Positions 42,701-52,605 are shown, numbered from the stretch's first letter. The stretch: DNA of 64,000 nucleotides from JADJGC01 sp964617645 (GCA_964617645.1 CAZTYE010000006.1:124001-188000); one strand, 5' to 3'. Made by a program: numbers and translations. Notes: generated by a model not told the origin, from the letters alone.

Positions 42701-42851
42701 GATCGCCTTGAAACGAAAAACAGATGCGGCTGCCGTCCGGCGAAGGCGCGGGATGGCGCAGGTAGAGATTTTGCGCCCCAGCCAGTGAGACCCAGCACAG
42801 CAAGCCGGCAGCGATGTAACAACAGAATCTGAATGTCTTTCCCAACAGCAC
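39798..42851 (-). CDS. Tricorn protease homologue
   Basis: 1017 residues from GTG at 42851 (GAGAGG before). It has a signal peptide (CCYIAAGLLCWVSLAGA), so it acts outside the cytoplasm. Beta-propeller repeats carry the PD40 signature (HPAPSPDGSRICFSF, YPSWSPDGKFIAYSS, FAWSPDGRYIVFT), followed by a second propeller. A PDZ domain lies near 700-780. The C-terminal S41 peptidase domain has the catalytic Ser in ERTSSDGE (about 924) and downstream GAVIGTE. Tricorn homologues cut peptides to oligopeptides. Order and length match the family. Confidence 0.93.
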   Translation of the reverse strand: MLLGKTFRFCCYIAAGLLCWVSLAGAQNLYLRHPAPSPDGSRICFSFQGDLWVVSTVGGRAERLTAHVGYEGYPSWSPDGKFIAYSSDRNGSFDVYLIPAFGGTETQLTSHSADDIVSGWSADSRKILFTGSRDYEFEQVWEISSGGGKERPLTGIQSEYGRRIAENRLVFTRGAIPWWRKGYRGSAGCDLYIKDLSAGSISRLTHFAGNDLNAFVTPTGAEMVYLSDSTGNYNLFRKNLISGTVVQMTNHRLDVGHPSLSADGMLVAYELGGDVYLYDFRLNQVRKLMVEVGASEKRNDTVRREVDSGIAQLAVSPDAEQAAFVLDGDIFSRDFSSGSQRQLTRTAVAESDVSWSPDLQQLTYVTRDADGYEIVLASSNDRGTSSLSRTHDFHYKTVIESDRHLASPQISPDQNRIAFVRGYTQLVAASIAKLTERTLAEKSPIGDFAWSPDGRYIVFTQLNGDWFSELFIGDTESGAVEKISSFPAKYRRPRFSADGQFVYYLNEGDLFVLYLSRALAEMAPAQRIQRADLNRSGQNLAPTTIEFEDIVSRHERKTNLGNISEALLLNDNQHFVFATGDNYVRRAHLESQQLQTLAVLNSPAQQLQLAGETVFLLDGAGRIHSLDASTGETTTHSFAVDLAFSRRERYEQIFADVCVAVKERFYDNGLHGTDWNALKDGFAPRLKSISEDRDFYDLLREMLGQLNASHVNVWPRSDNPPQTGMLGILPDYQDDASGMIALEILPGSPAARSISDIREFDKITAVNGVKLESRVDPFRPFYGTVGREVRIDLINRSGLTRSVALTPLAPAEHRHLVEQSRIAQSRARVDKLSNGRIAYFKLSQISPKALDRFETELREFADGKKGIIIDIRGNVGGAEHDRLLAMLARRGYIEHRPRYGQSGVDAALAVDAPIALLINERTSSDGEIVAQGFQELGLGETIGVTTMGAVIGTESIPLLDGGWLSIPTVGWYSLGGVNLENRGVSPTVAVPFDLNAAEKGEDNQLTEAVARILAKIK

Positions 42852-42966
42852 TTACCTCTCGTACCGGATCGGGCCTTCCCTGGCCTCGGTAATCTGACGC
42901 GGCAGAAGCGCGAATGCAAAATCTTTTTTGCGCCGCAATGGCTGCGTCGCTGCCTATCCTTAATAG

Positions 42967-44547
42967 CTATCGGACGATAGGCGTCTCGGTTGCGTTTTTA
43001 TTGCGGAAAAAGGCGATCATCAAATCCTGCGCTGCTCGGCAGATTGTGTAATTCTCACTGCGCAGTTGTTTCGCCAGGCTCAACTGCCTGCCGAATTCCG
43101 GGCTGTTGACCAGATCGGGAAACCAACCGGGGAAAATGATGAGATAGTCGGCGCTTTCTTGGTTCATAAAATCGTTCAATGCGGTCGGGTCAGTAACGAT
43201 CCGCTCGTGCAGCCCTCGATCAATGAGAAACCGATGATCGTTCAAAGCGAGCAAGTCAATCGTCCGCCGCTGGCCGAAATAACGGATCGCGCCGGCGTCG
43301 TTTACCAATACCGCCGTCCCGGCGGGAGTATTGCGGTTGATCCAACGCCCAAACTCGACCTGCACCTCATTTATGTTCTGGCAATTCCAGCAGAATTGTC
43401 GGCTTTCACGCTTAAGAGCCGGCATGCTGACGAACAGCATTGGAACAGCAACGGCGGCCAGCGCCGTCAGTTCCACAATTCTCCGCCGGTTCGACCAAAG
43501 AGATGCAGCGCCCATGATACCGAAGCCCACCGGTGCCATTGCCAGCGGAATAACCGGAGCCAGATATCGGCTCCAATAGAAGAACTCGCCGCATTCCGGC
43601 ACCATCTCACGCGTCACTGCGATGGCTATAGTGAACAGCGCCAGGATGCCAATCAGGATCGCCGCGATGTCGCGCCTGAGCCTGAACAGCCAGTAAGCCC
43701 CCAAAACAAACATGATTGCGCCACCGATTGATACAAACACCGGCTGCTCTGCCCAGATTCCACTGAAAACATTGAGTAGATTCCGGCTCCATGAGTCGGC
43801 GTTGAATTTCGCATAGAAAGTATTCGGCAGCGGCAATCCGCTTACCGCAAGGCAATATGCACTCCAGAGCAGTCCGGCAGTGAGGAGCGGCGCGGTCACT
43901 TTCACGATTATGCCGGCTCGCATCAAACTCGTCGATTTCAGAAGCATCCCGATACCGAAAATCGGCGTCAGAATTGCCAACTCCGGCCGCGTTAGAAATG
44001 CTCCGGCGAGCGTCCACCCGAGTCCGCGCCAGCGTTCGTTCTGATAGGCGACGACCGACCAGACAATCAGCGCCGACGCCAAAGGCGCTTCCATGCCGGA
44101 AATCTGCGCGAATGCCAGTGATGGCGATAGGGCCGAAAGTCCCGCGACGACGAACGAAACACGTGGGCTGACTTCGCAGTTTCTGAGAACCCGGAATAGC
44201 CCATAACTGGTCAGCCAGGCGAAAACGATGCCCAACGCCTTAGCGCAGGCAACGACCAAAATCCCCGTCAGCCGCGACAGCAATTCGACGACTGTCAACA
44301 AAATCAGCCACAGGGGACTCGTAAATCCGGCCTCCGGTTGGCCATCGTTGTAGGCCGGAATTCCCGTGGTTGCCAGCGACCGGGCATAGACCAGATGGAT
44401 CCACGCATCGTCGAGCGGGAATCCGGTCGCCGCGGCATCGGTTCCGCACGGCTGCGACAAGGCGAAGACCAATCCAAGCACAACATGAATCGTCAATAGC
44501 GATAGCGCGATCCACAGCGCTTGATTGCGAACGACTGCGGTGTTCAT
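42967..44547 (-). CDS. Polytopic glycosyltransferase-like membrane protein
   Basis: 526 residues from ATG at 44547. About ten to twelve hydrophobic helices follow an N-terminal luminal loop with DDAWIHLVYARSLA. This DDxxxxxxYAR pattern, with E/D pairs at the start of the first loop, is typical of GT-C enzymes (ArnT/PMT-like or DUF2723-type). The C-terminus is a soluble extracytoplasmic domain with an NDAGAIRYFGQRR motif. It likely transfers sugars from a lipid carrier, but the donor and acceptor are unknown. It sits alone on its strand. Confidence 0.7.
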   Translation of the reverse strand: MNTAVVRNQALWIALSLLTIHVVLGLVFALSQPCGTDAAATGFPLDDAWIHLVYARSLATTGIPAYNDGQPEAGFTSPLWLILLTVVELLSRLTGILVVACAKALGIVFAWLTSYGLFRVLRNCEVSPRVSFVVAGLSALSPSLAFAQISGMEAPLASALIVWSVVAYQNERWRGLGWTLAGAFLTRPELAILTPIFGIGMLLKSTSLMRAGIIVKVTAPLLTAGLLWSAYCLAVSGLPLPNTFYAKFNADSWSRNLLNVFSGIWAEQPVFVSIGGAIMFVLGAYWLFRLRRDIAAILIGILALFTIAIAVTREMVPECGEFFYWSRYLAPVIPLAMAPVGFGIMGAASLWSNRRRIVELTALAAVAVPMLFVSMPALKRESRQFCWNCQNINEVQVEFGRWINRNTPAGTAVLVNDAGAIRYFGQRRTIDLLALNDHRFLIDRGLHERIVTDPTALNDFMNQESADYLIIFPGWFPDLVNSPEFGRQLSLAKQLRSENYTICRAAQDLMIAFFRNKNATETPIVR

Positions 44548-44670
44548 ACCGGCAAAGATACGTGATTCACGCCGCCGCGTCAGGATATTCGGCAAGCTAT
44601 TGTTGACTCTGACTCCGCTTTCGCTAAGTTGAGGCCGGCTAATTTTGACCGCCGCACCGGCAGGAGAATT

Positions 44671-45441
44671 ATGAGACTGAATACCGACAATAATCGCTCC
44701 GTGCTTTGCGACATGGACGGCGTTATCATTTGGGATAATAAGTTGATCGATGGCGCCAAGGAATTCGTCGAAGCAATGCTGGCGCAGCAAATCCCGTTCC
44801 TCTTTATCACCAACTATCCGTCGCTGACTCCCGCCGATCTGGCGCATCGACTGCGCAAAGCCGGACTCGACGTCCCCGCCGAGCACTTCTATACCTCGGC
44901 GATGGCGACGGCGACTTTTCTCAAGAGCCAGGGCGCCGGCGACAAGGTCTTCGTCATCGGCGAAGGCGCGCTCACTCATGCGCTCTACGAGCAGGGATTT
45001 ACGATCACCGATCAGGATCCGGACTTTGTCGTGCTCGGCGAAACGCGTTCATACAATTTTGAAATGATTGAAAAGGCGATTCGGATGATTCGACATGGAG
45101 CGCGTTTTATCGCCACCAATCCGGACGTCTCCGGCCCGTCGGGATTTCCATCCTGCGGCGCGCTGGCAGCGCCGATCGAGCGCGTCACGCGCAAGAAGCC
45201 GTTCTACGTGGGCAAGCCCAATCCCTATATGATGCGCGCGGCGCTGCGCAGGATGGACGCTCACTCCGAAACAACCGTAATGATCGGTGACAACATGGAG
45301 ACCGATATCATCGCCGGCATCCAGAGCGGCCTCGATACGATTCTTGTGCTGTCTGGGGTGACGGAGGCGCACGAGATCGAGCGCTACCCGTACCGGCCGC
45401 ACTTCACTTACGCCACAGTCGGCGAGATAAACTCCATTTAG
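44671..45441 (+). CDS. HAD-family phosphatase, NagD-like
   Basis: 256 residues from ATG at 44671 with AGGAG six bases before. HAD motif I DMDGVIIWDN (about 14), with both catalytic Asp, motif II FITNYPS (Asn-Tyr instead of NNS), a C2-type cap, Lys in VGKPNPYM, and motif IV GDNMETDI fit the NagD/phosphoglycolate-phosphatase-like subfamily. It removes phosphate from a small molecule such as a nucleotide or sugar phosphate. Substrate unknown. Confidence 0.92.
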   Translation: MRLNTDNNRSVLCDMDGVIIWDNKLIDGAKEFVEAMLAQQIPFLFITNYPSLTPADLAHRLRKAGLDVPAEHFYTSAMATATFLKSQGAGDKVFVIGEGALTHALYEQGFTITDQDPDFVVLGETRSYNFEMIEKAIRMIRHGARFIATNPDVSGPSGFPSCGALAAPIERVTRKKPFYVGKPNPYMMRAALRRMDAHSETTVMIGDNMETDIIAGIQSGLDTILVLSGVTEAHEIERYPYRPHFTYATVGEINSI

Positions 45442-45518
45442 CGGCAATCCAATTCGCCGATACTAAAGCAGTTGACAGCGTTGCGGTGAGTCTCTATATT
45501 CGCCCTCGCCATTTGAAC

Positions 45519-45592
45519 TGGGACATGGTGAAATGGTATCACAGCTGACTCTGGATCAGTTATTCGGGGTTCGAATCCCTGTGTCCCAGCCA
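45519..45592 (+). tRNA. tRNA-Gln (CTG)
   Basis: A complete cloverleaf: acceptor TGGGACA pairs with TGTCCCA, the T arm contains GGTTCGAATCC, and the anticodon stem CTGA/TCAG surrounds the loop CTCTGGA with anticodon CTG at 45551-45553 (reads CAG). Discriminator G and encoded CCA follow. Confidence 0.95.
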
Positions 45593-45763
45593 GTTTCCCA
45601 CAGCAGTTGGTCTTTGACGCGACTCCGCCCAAGCGGCTCACTTCCACAGAACATTTACGTGCGCGACTATTCGTAGCCACCGAGCTTGCGGTCCCTCACT
45701 CTCGTGGCGGATCGAGCGCTCCATTCATGGCGCCTCTATTTCGTGCATAATCCTCAGGGCGCA

Positions 45764-47476
45764 TCAGTAGCAATACGGCTGAGGACCACCGGAAAAAATG
45801 TAATTGATGAGAAAGACGGCATCAGCAATCGAGATGCTCTGTGTGCCATTGGGGTCACCGTCCGCGATTCTCGCCGGCGCTGCGCCATCGGCGAATATGT
45901 ACTGAATAATATAGACCGCATCGGCGATTGTGATGTTGCGATTTCTGTCGGCATCCCCACGACGCACGCAAAATTCCTGATACTCGCTGTACGTCAGTTC
46001 TTCTTCCATGGCGATCGCTGGCGCCTGCATCCGATCCAGTGTCGGCGGCATTGTCTGCCCAATTTCACCGCCGTTGAACTGCAGTGTCGGCCAGTCGTTG
46101 AAACCCCACAAACCCGATATCTGTTGGTCGCGATTTATGTCGGTACTTACACACGATTCGGATGAAGACCCCTGACAATTCCAGTTGATTGGATCGTTCA
46201 AGTGTTCAATTGTGCTCCTGGTAGTTGTCCCAGTACAAAAGTACGTTGAGCCATAGTTGTTCAGTACCGCCGGTGCTCCCAAACCGCCTGACTCATTGAT
46301 GCAACTTTCATCAAGATTCGGCAGGGCGAAGCGTGAATAGTCGAAGTTCCCCCAAACTCCGTTGATCAGTAACCCGGTTGCCTGAAATGTATAGTTCATG
46401 ACGCTGAGATAATTGGGTTTGTAATTCGTCCCTGAACTGCCGCCGTGCTGCAATCCAAGGTTGTGGCCCAGCTCATGCATGAAAGTCCCTGTCTGCTGTT
46501 CCGTGGTGCCGACGGTAAACATCCAATTGCCCAACGAGACGACAAAATCACTGGCCGGAATGCCGCGAGAAATGCCACTGATTCCCCGGAAGTCGATAAT
46601 CTCATGGGCAAACACGCAGTAATGGAAGATTGGCCTTCGGGCGGCGGTCATGTTCGCATTCTTAATATTGTCGAAGTCGGTCCAGATGATGACGCTGCTA
46701 TTCATCGGGTCGGGCGAGAGGATGCGATTCTGGTGTGCCAGTGAATTACCACCGGTCCACAACCCGCCTTGTCCATAATCAAGATGCAGATCAATGCCGG
46801 TGCTCCCGTCGGGATTGGTCACCGGCGCAGCGGCAAAGGAAGCAACCACGATGTCGAGCGCTGCCGCCGTTGGTCTGTGGTCATGAGTAGGGGATTCTGT
46901 CATCCAGTCGATCTCGACGAACACGTCTTTGCGCAATTCGTGGGCGCCCAACGCCGGAAGATTCACATCCACCGTGCCATCGTTATTGTGATCGTAGCCG
47001 AATAGCTCCCAGCAGTCGGGTAGCGCATCGCCATCGGTGTCACACCGCGTTCCATTACCGAGATAAGTCCCGCCGATTGCGGCACAATTGGCTGCGGAGC
47101 GAATGCTGCAATCACCGTTCGATTCGACACATGCTCCGACAACGGTGCTCGGATTACACACCGTCTGCACCGGAAAAGCGCCGAAACACGAGATGCCGGA
47201 AATAAAGTAGCACTGGTAGATCTCAACATCGCCCGCGTCGATCACGCCGTCATCGTTCAGATCCGCCTGATACGGCTGCGGTAACGGCAAATTGCCGCAC
47301 TTGACGTATCGAATGAGATAATTCAGGTCTGCCGCCGTGAGCGGAACACCGTCACCATTTACGTCGCCGTAAGCCGAACACTGTCCCAGAGCGGTCTGTG
47401 AACTTCGCAGTGCGCCGAGTAGCATCGCGAAAATCGCAATGAGGAGTAGCATTGATGTTGGTCTGCAGGCTTTCAT
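45764..47476 (-). CDS. Secreted zinc metalloprotease with dockerin domains at both ends
   Basis: 570 residues from ATG at 47476 (GAGGG before); the longer frame has no good start. The signal peptide (TSMLLLIAIFAMLLGALRSS) is followed by one dockerin pair (DVNGDGVPLTAADLNYLIRY, DLNDDGVIDAGDVEIYQCYF). The catalytic region has HELGHNLGLQH (about 338) with the Met-turn SVMNYTF after it, the metzincin layout. A second dockerin pair closes the protein (DADRNRNITIADAVYIIQYI and SISIADAVFLINYIF). Dockerins would attach it to cohesin-bearing or calcium-dependent partners. Target unknown. Confidence 0.92.
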   Translation of the reverse strand: MKACRPTSMLLLIAIFAMLLGALRSSQTALGQCSAYGDVNGDGVPLTAADLNYLIRYVKCGNLPLPQPYQADLNDDGVIDAGDVEIYQCYFISGISCFGAFPVQTVCNPSTVVGACVESNGDCSIRSAANCAAIGGTYLGNGTRCDTDGDALPDCWELFGYDHNNDGTVDVNLPALGAHELRKDVFVEIDWMTESPTHDHRPTAAALDIVVASFAAAPVTNPDGSTGIDLHLDYGQGGLWTGGNSLAHQNRILSPDPMNSSVIIWTDFDNIKNANMTAARRPIFHYCVFAHEIIDFRGISGISRGIPASDFVVSLGNWMFTVGTTEQQTGTFMHELGHNLGLQHGGSSGTNYKPNYLSVMNYTFQATGLLINGVWGNFDYSRFALPNLDESCINESGGLGAPAVLNNYGSTYFCTGTTTRSTIEHLNDPINWNCQGSSSESCVSTDINRDQQISGLWGFNDWPTLQFNGGEIGQTMPPTLDRMQAPAIAMEEELTYSEYQEFCVRRGDADRNRNITIADAVYIIQYIFADGAAPARIADGDPNGTQSISIADAVFLINYIFSGGPQPYCY

Positions 47477-47838
47477 ATCTAACCCTCGCGTTAAATTGTG
47501 CGGTTGCTCTATAGGCGCTTTGTTTTCGACATCGGTGAGACTGATGTCACACTCAGGCAACGGCGCCGAGCGGCTGAGCGCTCTTTCGACATCATTCGCA
47601 CGTCATTCACGGCCCCGCTGGCCCGTATTGTCTGCTAAAACCGGGCACTTTGTCGGGCTTTCGATGGTGGTTGTTTGTAATGACAAAATAGCCCAAATGA
47701 ACCGATATTGTCAAGAATTATTTCATCGGCGCCCTAACTCTTCGCTAACCCGATCCCCATCCATCGCCCCCCGCAGGACTGCAGGCGAGTATTGCTACTC
47801 GCCTGCATCCGAACCACGCCCTTTTGAAACAACCACCG
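47477..47838. other. Intergenic region
   Basis: About 360 bases without a gene. A perfect hairpin (47781-47806) lies just after the 1490-residue gene; the rest includes the promoter region of the metalloprotease, with no clear consensus. Confidence 0.5.
47781..47806 (-). terminator. Terminator-like hairpin without T-run
   Basis: GCAGGCGAGTA-TTGC-TACTCGCCTGC, perfect 11-bp arms, 33 bases past the stop of the gene at 47839. Confidence 0.55.
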
Positions 47839-50800
47839 CTATTTGATCATCAGCATCTTGCGTGATTCCGTGAAGTTCGCGCTGGTGATTTTATAGAAAT
47901 AGACTCCGGAAGGCACGGAGTGCCCGGCGTCATCGCGGCCGTCCCATTCGACACTCCGGTATCCTGCCGGCTCGAAACCGTTCACGAGTCGGCGTACGCT
48001 TTGTCCCAGCACATTGTATATGTCGAGCTGAACAAGTGAACTGTGCGGCAAGGCATAGGAGATAGTGGTCGAAGGGTTAAACGGGTTGGGATAGTTCTGC
48101 TCAAGCGAGTAGTTCTGCGGCAGGGCGGAGTTTTCCGTCGCCTTGGAGAACGTTACGTTGAGTTCGACGCCGGAGCGGTCGCAGACGACCGCCCGCTCGA
48201 ATTCGAACGATTGCAGGCCGTTCTGATCAAGCAGGAGAGTGAGAATCGGACCGCTCCCCGCCGCGATCGACTCTTTGCCGGCCAAGTCGATTAGTCCCAC
48301 TCTGAGAATGCCGTCCACGACGACCGAGAACATCTCCAGCTTCTCGGATCGCGGTGTCGCCAGAACGACCGGAGTTGCGGCGCGAAGTTCATCGAATTTG
48401 AATTCGAGTTGAACTCCCGCAATGTCGATGCCGGACTCGCAACTGACGCTGATCTCCGCACGATCGGACGATTCAGATTCGTCGATCCGACTCTGGAGGA
48501 ACGCGCTCGACTTCGCTTGACGCTTATTCGCAGCTTCACTCTCATGGGCATCGCCGGACTCGAAACTCCCGAAGCGAAGCGGGGAACCGTTGAGCCCAAG
48601 CCAGGTCAAACAGTCGCATGGCGACGGGCCGCCCGCGAAGATGAAGTTGATCAAGTAAATCCCGTCGGCGATTGAGACGACACCGTCACAATTTGCATCG
48701 CCGGAACAAATCGGATACGGAATCGGAGTCGGCCCGGAATTGAATATCCGATTGATCAGGTAAATCGCGTCGGCAATGGAGTACAATCCGTTACCGTCCG
48801 CATCACCGGGAACACAATCACAGTCCTCGCTCAGTAATTTGATCGTCGGGTTGAAAACGCAACCCGAAGTCCCGACAAAGCAGTTCGGCTGCTGGCCGTA
48901 TGTGCCGACAAGCAAGTCGAAGTCGTTCTCGCCACAGAGCCAGATGGAGAAGATCGTCGGATCGGCGGCATCAATTTCAACCGCTCCCAAATTCCCCAAG
49001 GCGGCTCCAATCGTCGCCGCCAAAGCTGCTACAAAACCGGCAGCATTGGTTCCGCTGGGGACGATGGGCGGGAATAACTCCGTGAACGTGCTGCCCGATG
49101 CCTCCAGGCGCCACGAATAGCCGACGCCGCTCGAACTGCCGGTGAGTTGATACGTCTGGCTCTGCGCCGGGCAGGCAACCCTAAACCCGTAGTCGACTCG
49201 CTTGGCATCGACAACATTACTCGTGGAAAACATGATCGACAGCGGACCGCTATTGCCGGCGTAGCTTCCGCCGCGAACCGCTCTCGAGCTGCCGACTAAA
49301 TTTTCCAACCATTCGAATACGTTACCGCCTTGATCCGCGGTGCCGTAGTGACTATTGCTCAGCACACCGCAATCACCGACGATGTTAGTCCGTGAAGACA
49401 AGTAATTGGCTACGTTGACACCCGGATTGTCGACATTGCCGTTCCCCGCAACGGAGGCCAATGTTGGAATCGCATCGCTGCGCGTCTGGTATGTCCAGTA
49501 ATGGTCGCCGGGAGAATTAGGGTCGTAGTGGCCGGCCTTGACCCACTCGTCGTGAGTCGGCAGCACGAAGATCGCGTTGGCATTCCTGTTCGGCGTGGCG
49601 CTGCTCATGCTGTAAGATCCGTTTTGCGTCACGTTGTTCGCCATCGGATCGCCGGTGGGCTTGCCGTTGTGTAGCCAGTTGCAGTATCTGGCGGCATCAT
49701 TCCAGGACACGAAGTTCGCCGGCGTATTCTCCTCTCCGAGATCCCACGAGTACGAGAAATTGCCGCTGGTGCCCGCTTGGTTGATATGACCTTGAGGGTG
49801 ATCCTCCATCTCCTGGTGGAACAGAAAGTCCGGGGCGAGCTGATCGCCAACCGCGTTGAGAAACTCAACGTACTGGGCATTCGTGATCTCGAATTGCCCA
49901 ATCATGTAGCGATAGGCGACTCCACCAACCCCGGATGAGTGGTCGGCATTGCCTTCGTCGCCCACGGGTCTCATCGTCAAGGCAAACTCATTTCCGACAA
50001 ATTGAGTGAATTGGCAATTGGCGGTGCCGCCAACGCCGTCAGCCACACTCACGGTTACGGTGAATGTCCTGCCGGCGTCATCGTTCGCCGGAGTGAATTC
50101 GTACATACCGGCATTCGAGACTGACACCGGCCCTGCCGTCGCCGGTTGGGTCGTCACGCTATAGCTCAGTTGATCGCAAGCGTTAACGTCGGTGGCCGCG
50201 AAACTAAAGGATACGGGAGTGCCGGGTGATGCCAGCAACGTCCCGCCGCAACTTCCCGGATTCACAAATGCCGGAATCGTGTTTGTCGAAAGCACATTGA
50301 AGTTGCAGTCGTTGGATCCAAGCGCATTGGTGACGCGCACACTCACGGGATAAGCGCCGATCCCGCTCGGTGGCCGGGTGTAAACGCCTGTCGACGAGTT
50401 GATAGATCCGCCGCCTGAGACCAGCGACCACGTGAGCGGCGCAGTGCCGGTTGCCTGGAACTGGTAGCTAAGGGAAGCGCAGTGCTCCACGTTCAGAGTC
50501 GAAGGGCAGTTGGTGACGAGCGGCGGCGCCTGCGGCGCCTGAACGATATCGAAACACGCCGCCGGAGCGGCCACGCCCGGAATCCCCTGAAACGAAGGCT
50601 CGAACGTCCCCAGCGAATGAGTAAACTGCCAAGTGCCCGATGGCGGAATGAAGACGTTATCGATACAAAAGCCACCGGCCAGCGCTTGCTGTCCCGCATT
50701 GATCGTGAATTGCATCGTGTAGCACAATGTAAGCCCGCTGTGAACCGGGAGTGGGTTGACAATCGCGGCACCGCCGATCAGCACTTTGTCCAGTTGGCCA

Positions 50801-52311
50801 CCGCTCATCACGGGCGAAACCTGCAGGCCGCCGAGGTCGAATCTGCCTACCGCGTTGCCCTCTTCATCGACGTAACCCTTGTTGCCGTAACTGGCGTTGA
50901 AGCTGTAGGCTCGCCCAATCGTAAAGTCATAGCCCATCGACATTGACGTCAGGGCCCGACTGTTCCTGATCCAGATTTCCAGCGTGTTCGTTTGACCGAT
51001 GTAGGCAACATCGTTGCCGTTATTGAGTCGGATTTCAACGTCGCCGCAGTGGATCTGCGTAGTCGTGTTCATGAAGACGGCGATTTCTCTCGAGGTCGGT
51101 CCCGTCGCCGTGGCATTGGACATTGAGATGGCGACATCCAGATCACAGTCGTTGTCAAAATTGCCAATGGCCAAACCACTGCCTTCATCGTCGGCATTCA
51201 CCGGCGACACCGTCGAGAAATTTTGCGCCGCCAGAAATGTGCCGCTGCCATTGTTCCGGAACACAGAAAAGCCAACCAGCACAGTTGAATTTGTCCCGGC
51301 AAAGAGCGCCAGCGCGTCCATGTCGCCGTCACTCTCGACATCCATGGCGGCCACTCCGCCCATGCGACCGCCGATGGCGTCCAAGTTCGCTGTCGGCGTC
51401 GACGGAAATACACCCGAGCCGTTGTTCTGGAAATAGTGAACGTTGTCGGTTCCCTGATAGCTTCCGACCAAAAGGTCGGGGCGCCCATCGCCGCTGAAGT
51501 CAGCCGCGACGATACAGCCGGGAGGTGATGTTACGAATCCGCTTGAAAGCGTCACTCGGGTCGGGAATCCTCCCGATGTATTGCAGAGCAGCACCGAGAC
51601 GTTTTGCGCCGTCATCAGGTTGTTCGGAACGGCGATATCGCTGTGGCCGTCATCGTTGAAATCGGCTACCGCGATGTCAACCGGGAACGATCCCGCATTG
51701 AAGTGGGTTCCCGCTGCCAAGGCGCCGGTGCCGGTTCCGGTGTTGAAGCGAATTTCCAAACTGGCGCCGGCTCCACCGGTGTAGGTAACGGCCACATCAT
51801 TCCACGAGTCGGCATTGAATCGTCCTAAACCAACCGCTACCGGAGCGGAACCGGTGGCATAGTCGACGCGCGTCAACCAACTTGTGCCCTGCCGGCGAAA
51901 AACCGATATCGAGTTGGCCAGTCGGTTTACTGAGATAATATCCAGGTCGCCGTCGTTATCGAGGTCGCCCGCTGCCAGAGATACCGGCCCGTCCGGCGTG
52001 GTGAGAAGTTCTGAAGTCGTAAATACACCACTACCGTTATTCCAGCGAATGGTGAGACGATCGGCGCCGAAATCCGCTACCGCGAGATCGTCGTCGCCGT
52101 CGTTGTCAAAGTCGCCGGTGATGATATTTTCCGGGTCCGGGTTCAATCCCGCTTGACCGGATGCATACAAGGCTTGACTTCCGAATGTGGCTTGCGCATT
52201 TGCGACCCCGGAGAACCCGAAGGCCAGAGCCGCCGCGATCAAGACCAAGCATGCGTGATTGATGTTGCGCTGCATTTGCGCCAACGCCCGGCTGGTGAGT
52301 GAGTTACGCAT
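47839..52311 (-). CDS. Large secreted mosaic protein: VCBS/FG-GAP, SUMF1-like, dockerin, sorting domain
   Basis: 1490 residues from ATG at 52311 (TAGGAGGAA). A signal peptide is followed by six to seven FG-GAP/VCBS propeller repeats (DFDNDGDDDLAVADF, DLDNDGDLDIISVN). A cohesin-like region lies around 417-590 and Ig domains around 600-770. A formylglycine-generating-enzyme-like SUMF1 domain covers about 780-1047 (EITNAQYVEFLNAV ... AVRGGSYAGNSGPL ... YGFRVACP). A dockerin pair lies at about 1167-1230 and a FlgD/T9SS-type tail at the end. The SUMF1 fold in secreted proteins often binds ligands or carbohydrate rather than acting on sulfatases. Role unknown. Confidence 0.88.
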   Translation of the reverse strand: MRNSLTSRALAQMQRNINHACLVLIAAALAFGFSGVANAQATFGSQALYASGQAGLNPDPENIITGDFDNDGDDDLAVADFGADRLTIRWNNGSGVFTTSELLTTPDGPVSLAAGDLDNDGDLDIISVNRLANSISVFRRQGTSWLTRVDYATGSAPVAVGLGRFNADSWNDVAVTYTGGAGASLEIRFNTGTGTGALAAGTHFNAGSFPVDIAVADFNDDGHSDIAVPNNLMTAQNVSVLLCNTSGGFPTRVTLSSGFVTSPPGCIVAADFSGDGRPDLLVGSYQGTDNVHYFQNNGSGVFPSTPTANLDAIGGRMGGVAAMDVESDGDMDALALFAGTNSTVLVGFSVFRNNGSGTFLAAQNFSTVSPVNADDEGSGLAIGNFDNDCDLDVAISMSNATATGPTSREIAVFMNTTTQIHCGDVEIRLNNGNDVAYIGQTNTLEIWIRNSRALTSMSMGYDFTIGRAYSFNASYGNKGYVDEEGNAVGRFDLGGLQVSPVMSGGQLDKVLIGGAAIVNPLPVHSGLTLCYTMQFTINAGQQALAGGFCIDNVFIPPSGTWQFTHSLGTFEPSFQGIPGVAAPAACFDIVQAPQAPPLVTNCPSTLNVEHCASLSYQFQATGTAPLTWSLVSGGGSINSSTGVYTRPPSGIGAYPVSVRVTNALGSNDCNFNVLSTNTIPAFVNPGSCGGTLLASPGTPVSFSFAATDVNACDQLSYSVTTQPATAGPVSVSNAGMYEFTPANDDAGRTFTVTVSVADGVGGTANCQFTQFVGNEFALTMRPVGDEGNADHSSGVGGVAYRYMIGQFEITNAQYVEFLNAVGDQLAPDFLFHQEMEDHPQGHINQAGTSGNFSYSWDLGEENTPANFVSWNDAARYCNWLHNGKPTGDPMANNVTQNGSYSMSSATPNRNANAIFVLPTHDEWVKAGHYDPNSPGDHYWTYQTRSDAIPTLASVAGNGNVDNPGVNVANYLSSRTNIVGDCGVLSNSHYGTADQGGNVFEWLENLVGSSRAVRGGSYAGNSGPLSIMFSTSNVVDAKRVDYGFRVACPAQSQTYQLTGSSSGVGYSWRLEASGSTFTELFPPIVPSGTNAAGFVAALAATIGAALGNLGAVEIDAADPTIFSIWLCGENDFDLLVGTYGQQPNCFVGTSGCVFNPTIKLLSEDCDCVPGDADGNGLYSIADAIYLINRIFNSGPTPIPYPICSGDANCDGVVSIADGIYLINFIFAGGPSPCDCLTWLGLNGSPLRFGSFESGDAHESEAANKRQAKSSAFLQSRIDESESSDRAEISVSCESGIDIAGVQLEFKFDELRAATPVVLATPRSEKLEMFSVVVDGILRVGLIDLAGKESIAAGSGPILTLLLDQNGLQSFEFERAVVCDRSGVELNVTFSKATENSALPQNYSLEQNYPNPFNPSTTISYALPHSSLVQLDIYNVLGQSVRRLVNGFEPAGYRSVEWDGRDDAGHSVPSGVYFYKITSANFTESRKMLMIK

Positions 52312-52605
52312 TTGAGTTTCCTCCTACTTGATGGTGATTGTTGTTTCGGTTCATGCAACTAACGGGAAGCGCAGAACAATTCGGGGTGGGCGGATGGAGA
52401 TTTCGGAAAGTTTGTAGAGAAATCTGGTAGACGATTCGTTCAGCGATAGGAAGTCCGGGAAACCGCTCGATACGCGCGATGCGACCGCGACCACAATCAA
52501 GTCTGAGGTCAACGGCCGTTGGGACGAGTTTGGGGAGAGGCTGCCCGCCCTCAATGATCGAGAACGGCTACCGGCAGACGGTTCACTATTTCTTCGATCA
52601 AACGA

